From an uncultured Rhodobacterales bacterium (GTDB taxonomy: Bacteria; Pseudomonadota; Alphaproteobacteria; Rhodobacterales; Rhodobacteraceae): a DNA stretch of 64,000 nt. Position numbers and translations under genes: made by a program. The DNA lies in the NCBI GenBank assembly GCA_903845215.1, contig CAIMWI010000029.1, positions 1 through 64,000 on the forward strand. The letters are read 5' to 3'. Shown here in pieces: positions 59,901-64,000 of this stretch. Each line of letters begins with the position of its first letter. The stretch's first letter is position 1. The notes below the pieces were generated by a model. It saw only the letters and a list, made by a program, of their open reading frames with translations. It made no database searches and was not told the origin of the DNA.

Positions 59901-60350
59901 TCAGAATTTCACGATAACCGAGGCGACAATCACCAACATCAGCAAGGTCGGTACTTCGTTCATCATGCGGTACTGCCGCCCGCTCCGCGTGTTAGTGCCC
60001 GCAACAAAATCTTGCCGCCGCTTGCCCAGCCAATACTGAAACCACGTCATCCCCATCACGGACGCAGCCTTCGCCCAAGGCCAAACTGCCGTCCAATCCA
60101 AAATCCCCGGTGTCATCACCAAACACAGGCCGAACACCCATGTGGCGATCATGGCTGGCCCCATGATCGCCTTCAGCAATCGCCGTTCCATCGTTTGAAA
60201 CATGCGATCCGTCGCTGATCCTTTTTCGACCTGCTCAACATGATAGACATACAGCCTAGGCAGATAAAAAAGCCCTGCCATCCACGCGATCACTGAAACC
60301 ACGTGCAGCGTTTTGATCCATGGATACCAATATGACAACAGGTCAGTCAT
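59901..60350 (-). CDS. hemJ: Protoporphyrinogen oxidase HemJ (COG1981)
   Basis: YPWIKTLHVVSVIAWMAGLFYLPRLYVYHVE; C-terminal RMMNEVPTLLMLVIVASVIVKF. Confidence 0.93.
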   Translation of the reverse strand: MTDLLSYWYPWIKTLHVVSVIAWMAGLFYLPRLYVYHVEQVEKGSATDRMFQTMERRLLKAIMGPAMIATWVFGLCLVMTPGILDWTAVWPWAKAASVMGMTWFQYWLGKRRQDFVAGTNTRSGRQYRMMNEVPTLLMLVIVASVIVKF

Positions 60351-60744
60351 GTGCGCCCCCTACTTAATATATATAAAGATAGAGAAAGAGTTGATGATGT
60401 AATAGGCCCCGTGGGTATCTGGATTGTGTCTTTCTTCCAGAAGCTTATCCACAGAACCAAAGCTGGGTAGAACCACGGATTGTCTTGTGGATAATTCTCG
60501 AAAAATTCAATAAAAAACATTCAAAAACAATATCTTGTCAAGATATCTCGCCCAAAAACCATCCCCTGCGAAAACCGCAATCGCACCGTCATACACAGTC
60601 CTAAAAAAGTGCTGTCCACCTGTGGAAAGTCTGCTTTTGTTCCGCACCCAGATTTCGCGAGATTTGCGACCCCCGACCAACACCCCCTTTTCACCCAGAG
60701 AACAAAGCCGCATTGTCCACAGACCAATCCCCAAGGTGCTTCGC
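60351..60744. other. oriC: Candidate chromosomal replication origin (oriC)
   Basis: ~390 bp without a credible CDS; two perfect opposed DnaA boxes TTATCCACA (60445..60453 + ; 60486..60494 -), TTGTCCACA at 60713..60721, weaker tccac/gtgga pair near 60615..60626, AT-rich stretch ~60495..60550; divergent flanking genes; 3-9 kb from parS sites. Confidence 0.72.
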
Positions 60745-61341
60745 ATGACCCTGCTTCTCTTAGCGTCTCAGTCTTCCATCCGCCTTACGCTGTTGCAAAA
60801 CGCAGGTGTTAACGTGCAAGCCCTTCCGGCCCGCGTGGATGAAGAAGCTCTGCGCGCCGCGCTGCAAGCCGAAAAAGCCACCCCCCGCGACATCGCGGAT
60901 GCCTTGGCCGAGGCGAAGGCCCTGAAACTGGCACAGCGTCATCCGCAGGCTTTGGTTCTGGGTTGCGACCAGATCCTGGCCCTTGGTCCGCGCTTGTTTT
61001 CCAAGCCTGCAACGCGTGCGCAAGCCCGTCAACAAATCGCCGACCTGTCAGGTCAAACCCATCAATTGCTTTCGGCCGCCGTTCTATATCATCAAGGCGA
61101 ACCTGTCTGGCGGCACGTTGGCGTGGCGCGGTTGACGATGCGACACGCATCTGACGCATATTTGGAAGCCTATCTTGACCGTACATGGCCGGCCATTCAA
61201 CACTGTGTCGGCGGCTATCAACTCGAGGCGGAAGGGATCAGGCTTTTCTCTGCCATAGAAGGCGATTACTTTACGATCTTGGGTCTGCCGCTTTTGCCCC
61301 TATTGTCCTATCTTTCGCTACGAGGCTTCATTCCCGCATGA
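60745..61341 (+). CDS. maf: Maf-family nucleoside triphosphate pyrophosphatase
   Basis: [81 protein letters not shown]. Confidence 0.95.
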   Translation: MTLLLLASQSSIRLTLLQNAGVNVQALPARVDEEALRAALQAEKATPRDIADALAEAKALKLAQRHPQALVLGCDQILALGPRLFSKPATRAQARQQIADLSGQTHQLLSAAVLYHQGEPVWRHVGVARLTMRHASDAYLEAYLDRTWPAIQHCVGGYQLEAEGIRLFSAIEGDYFTILGLPLLPLLSYLSLRGFIPA

Positions 61342-62177
61342 CAGACCTTCCCCGCATTCCCCTTGCCGGTGTGATCGGCCATCCGATCGCCCACAGCCGA
61401 TCGCCGCAGTTGCATGGGCATTGGCTGTCGCGTTACGGCATCAAGGGGCATTACATCCCGATGGATGTGGCCGCAGACGATCTGCCAGCGGCGCTGGCCA
61501 TGCTGCCCAAGCTGGGGTTTGTGGGCGTGAACGTGACGATCCCGCATAAAACGTCTGTGCTGAAACTGGCAGAGGTCGTGACCGACCGTGCCGCCTTGAT
61601 CGGGGCCGCCAACACGTTGACCTTTCGCAAAGATGGCAAGATCCACGCGGATAACACCGACGGTGTTGGCTTTATGGCCAACCTGCGCCAACTGGCCCCA
61701 CACTGGCAGGCCGCGCAAGGCCCTGCTGCGGTGTTTGGGGCGGGTGGGGCTGCCCGTGCCGTTATTGCCGCCCTGATCGAGTCTGGCACGCCGGAAATTC
61801 GCATCGCCAACCGCACGCGCCAGCGGGCCGAAGGGCTGCAAGCAGATTTCGGCGGGCGTTTGGTGGTTTATGATTGGTTGCACGCCGGTGATATGTTGGA
61901 AGGCGCAGCGCTTGTCATCAACGCCACTTCGCTTGGCATGTCGGGGAAGCCCGACTTACGCCTGCCTCTGGATCTGCTGAAAGCCGGAACCATCGCCACC
62001 GATCTGGTCTATACGCCGCTGATCACCCCTTTTTTAACCGATGCGCAAAGCCGTGGCGCGCATATCGTGGACGGTCTGGGAATGCTGCTGCACCAAGCAG
62101 CCCCCGGCTTTGAACGGTGGTTTGGCCAGCGGCCCCAAGTGGATGATAACACCCGCGCCGCCGTGCTTGGGATATGA
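61338..62177 (+). CDS. aroE: Shikimate dehydrogenase
   Basis: [73 protein letters not shown]. Confidence 0.97.
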   Translation: MTDLPRIPLAGVIGHPIAHSRSPQLHGHWLSRYGIKGHYIPMDVAADDLPAALAMLPKLGFVGVNVTIPHKTSVLKLAEVVTDRAALIGAANTLTFRKDGKIHADNTDGVGFMANLRQLAPHWQAAQGPAAVFGAGGAARAVIAALIESGTPEIRIANRTRQRAEGLQADFGGRLVVYDWLHAGDMLEGAALVINATSLGMSGKPDLRLPLDLLKAGTIATDLVYTPLITPFLTDAQSRGAHIVDGLGMLLHQAAPGFERWFGQRPQVDDNTRAAVLGI

Positions 62178-62767
62178 GCGGCCCTTTTCGCCTTGGCCTG
62201 ACAGGCTCGATCGGCATGGGAAAATCCACCACAGCCGCCATGTTTGCCGCCGAGGGCATCCCGGTTTGGGATGCAGACGCTGCAGTGCATCGGCTTTATT
62301 CCAAAGGCGGTGCAGCGGTTGGCCCCATCGCCGCCATATGCCCATCTGCTTTCCAGCAAGGGTCTATTGATCGCACAGCCCTGAAGGCGTGGCTTGCCCG
62401 CGACACCCAAGCCTTGGGCCAGATAGAAGCTGTGGTTCACCCGCTCGTTGCTGCTGACCGCGCCCAGTTTCTGGCCGAAATCAACGCCGATATCGCCCTT
62501 TTCGACATTCCTTTGCTGTTCGAAAAAGGCACCGAGGCCGAGATGAACGCCACCCTTCTGGTCACGGCACCACCTGACGTGCAGCGCGCGCGCGTGCTGT
62601 CGCGCCCCGGCATGACTCAGGCGCAGTTCGACCTCATCTTGCAGCGTCAAATGCCAGATGCACAAAAGCGCGCGCGCGCCACCCATATTGTGGAAACGCT
62701 CGACGTTGCCTCGACCCGCGGCTATGTCATGGCTTTGATCACTTATATCCGGTCCAAAGATGCGTGA
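62174..62767 (+). CDS. coaE: Dephospho-CoA kinase
   Basis: RLGLTGSIGMGKSTTAAMFAAEGIPVWDADAAVHRLY; FDIPLLFEKGTEAEMN. Confidence 0.97.
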   Translation: MSGPFRLGLTGSIGMGKSTTAAMFAAEGIPVWDADAAVHRLYSKGGAAVGPIAAICPSAFQQGSIDRTALKAWLARDTQALGQIEAVVHPLVAADRAQFLAEINADIALFDIPLLFEKGTEAEMNATLLVTAPPDVQRARVLSRPGMTQAQFDLILQRQMPDAQKRARATHIVETLDVASTRGYVMALITYIRSKDA

Positions 62768-63455
62768 AATCGTTCTCGATACCGAAACGACAGGCTTTGA
62801 ACCCAGCGAAGGGCACCGCATCGTAGAAATCGGCGCGGTGGAACTGCTGAACAAAATGCCTACGGGCCGCACCTATCATCAGTATATCAACCCAGAACGC
62901 CCCATGCCCAAAGAGGCGTTTGAGGTTCATGGCCTTGGCGATGATTTTCTGCGTGACAAGCCCGTGTTCAAAACCATTGCCCGTGACTTTATCGAATTCG
63001 TGGGTGAGTCGACTTTGGTCATCCACAACGCAGCTTTTGATATGAAGTTTTTGAACGCTGAATTGAAAAGTCTTGGCCATCCGGGCCTGCCCATGTCGCA
63101 ATCTCTGGATACGGTGGCGATGGCGCGGCGCAAGTTTCCGGGCGCACCCGCCTCACTTGACGCGTTGTGCCGCCGCTTTGGCATCGATAATTCCGCCCGC
63201 GAAAAACACGGCGCACTGCTGGATTGTGAGTTGCTGGCAGAAGTTTATCTGGAACTGATCGGCGGGCGTCAGCCCGACTTTGTCTTGGCCACGGCCGCCG
63301 CGCAAACCGCAGCCCATCAACGCGCCACCCAAGCAGGTCGCGCCAAAGTGCGGCCATCACCCCTTCCGTCGCGCCTTACCGAGGAAGAGCAGGCCGCCCA
63401 TCAGGCGTTTTTGGCCAAAATGGGCGACTCTGCGGTGTGGTTGAAACGCTCTTAA
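62760..63455 (+). CDS. dnaQ: DNA polymerase III epsilon subunit
   Basis: REIVLDTETTGFEPSEGHRIVEIGAVEL; LVIHNAAFDMKFLNAEL; KHGALLDCELLAEVYLEL. Confidence 0.97.
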   Translation: MREIVLDTETTGFEPSEGHRIVEIGAVELLNKMPTGRTYHQYINPERPMPKEAFEVHGLGDDFLRDKPVFKTIARDFIEFVGESTLVIHNAAFDMKFLNAELKSLGHPGLPMSQSLDTVAMARRKFPGAPASLDALCRRFGIDNSAREKHGALLDCELLAEVYLELIGGRQPDFVLATAAAQTAAHQRATQAGRAKVRPSPLPSRLTEEEQAAHQAFLAKMGDSAVWLKRS

Positions 63456-63961
63456 GCCGATGCTGTCGGCGTCGCTGCGGCCAATTGGGCACGGCGGGCC
63501 ATTTCACTGCGGTACAGCGCCAAAAAATCGACGTTGTCGATGTTCAACGCCGGAAATCCGCCATCTTGGGTCACATCCGAGATGATCCTGCGCACATAGG
63601 GGAACAATAGGCGCGGGCACTCGATCAGCAAGAAGGGGTGAAGCTGCTCTGCTGGTACGCCTTCGACAAGAAAGACGCCGCCATATTCCAGTTCAAGCAG
63701 GAACAAGGTTTCATTGTTGGCTTTGTTGGTCGAGGTGACCTTGAACTTTGCGATCACATCATAGGTGTTGGGCTGCGGACGCTGGCGCGCATCAAGGCTG
63801 ACGCCCACCTGAATGTCGGGCTGCACCTCAGCGCCGCTAATGCCCTTTTGGGCCACCACATTTTCAAACGACAGGTCGCGGACATATTGTGCCAGCGCTT
63901 GCATTTTTACCGCAGGCGGCGTCGCCCCGTTTTGCGTTCCCGTCTCGTTTTCGTCCGCCAT
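63452..63961 (-). CDS. secB: Protein-export chaperone SecB
   Basis: LAQYVRDLSFENVVAQKG, VDFLALYRSEMARRAQ; start ATG at 63961. Confidence 0.95.
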   Translation of the reverse strand: MADENETGTQNGATPPAVKMQALAQYVRDLSFENVVAQKGISGAEVQPDIQVGVSLDARQRPQPNTYDVIAKFKVTSTNKANNETLFLLELEYGGVFLVEGVPAEQLHPFLLIECPRLLFPYVRRIISDVTQDGGFPALNIDNVDFLALYRSEMARRAQLAAATPTASA

Positions 63962-64000
63962 GATCAGCCCCTGATTTTTTGTCAAAGCGTTCCTAGCAGG

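Noticed and set aside
62009-62872. 287-aa minus-strand ORF
   Set aside because: Antisense to aroE/coaE/dnaQ, all strongly supported on the plus strand.
1-64000. CRISPR arrays, tRNAs, rRNAs, IS elements, prophage
   Set aside because: No direct-repeat arrays, no tRNA/rRNA signatures and no transposase/integrase/phage proteins noticed among the ORFs; a tRNAscan/Infernal run would be decisive.

Overview
This 64 kb window is a GC-rich alphaproteobacterial chromosome segment. Gene content and order look like Rhodobacteraceae/Rhodobacterales, by protein recognition only. I saw no rRNA, tRNA, CRISPR array, transposase or prophage module. Main blocks: (i) a GH38 alpha-mannosidase cut by the left edge, an alanine-racemase-fold (D-threonine aldolase-like) enzyme, HDAC-like protein, xseB-ispA-dxs; (ii) a lone Abi/HEPN-like gene and a DUF2478 gene; (iii) a probable catabolic cluster: FAD monooxygenase, RidA-like, DUF1028, LysR, dimethylamine/trimethylamine-dehydrogenase-like flavoprotein, YtcJ-like amidohydrolase; (iv) pip, ubiG, aldo/keto reductase, tamA-tamB, BrkB, a truncated YjbH and an orphan polysaccharide-export lipoprotein; (v) MarR, nitrilase-like, grxC, comF, methyltransferase, hemH, two near-identical tiny secreted/membrane protein genes, and an LD-transpeptidase/CAP/LD-transpeptidase envelope group; (vi) rRNA methyltransferase, a tandem ABC exporter pair, cca, NUDIX, hslO, argG, an aminotransferase, mutS; (vii) the origin-proximal block grpE-hrcA / rph-rdgB-ridA-hemW / parB-parA-rsmG-mnmG-mnmE-rho-hemJ, then a ~390 bp non-coding candidate oriC, then maf-aroE-coaE-dnaQ and secB. 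Strongest observations: three 16-bp parS palindromes, all embedded in or spanning coding sequence in three different contexts; a candidate oriC with DnaA boxes; a duplicated small-peptide gene pair beside hemH; the DMADH-like catabolic cluster; two RidA-family proteins that appear to lack the catalytic Arg; a truncated YjbH remnant; and a solitary HEPN-type Abi gene.
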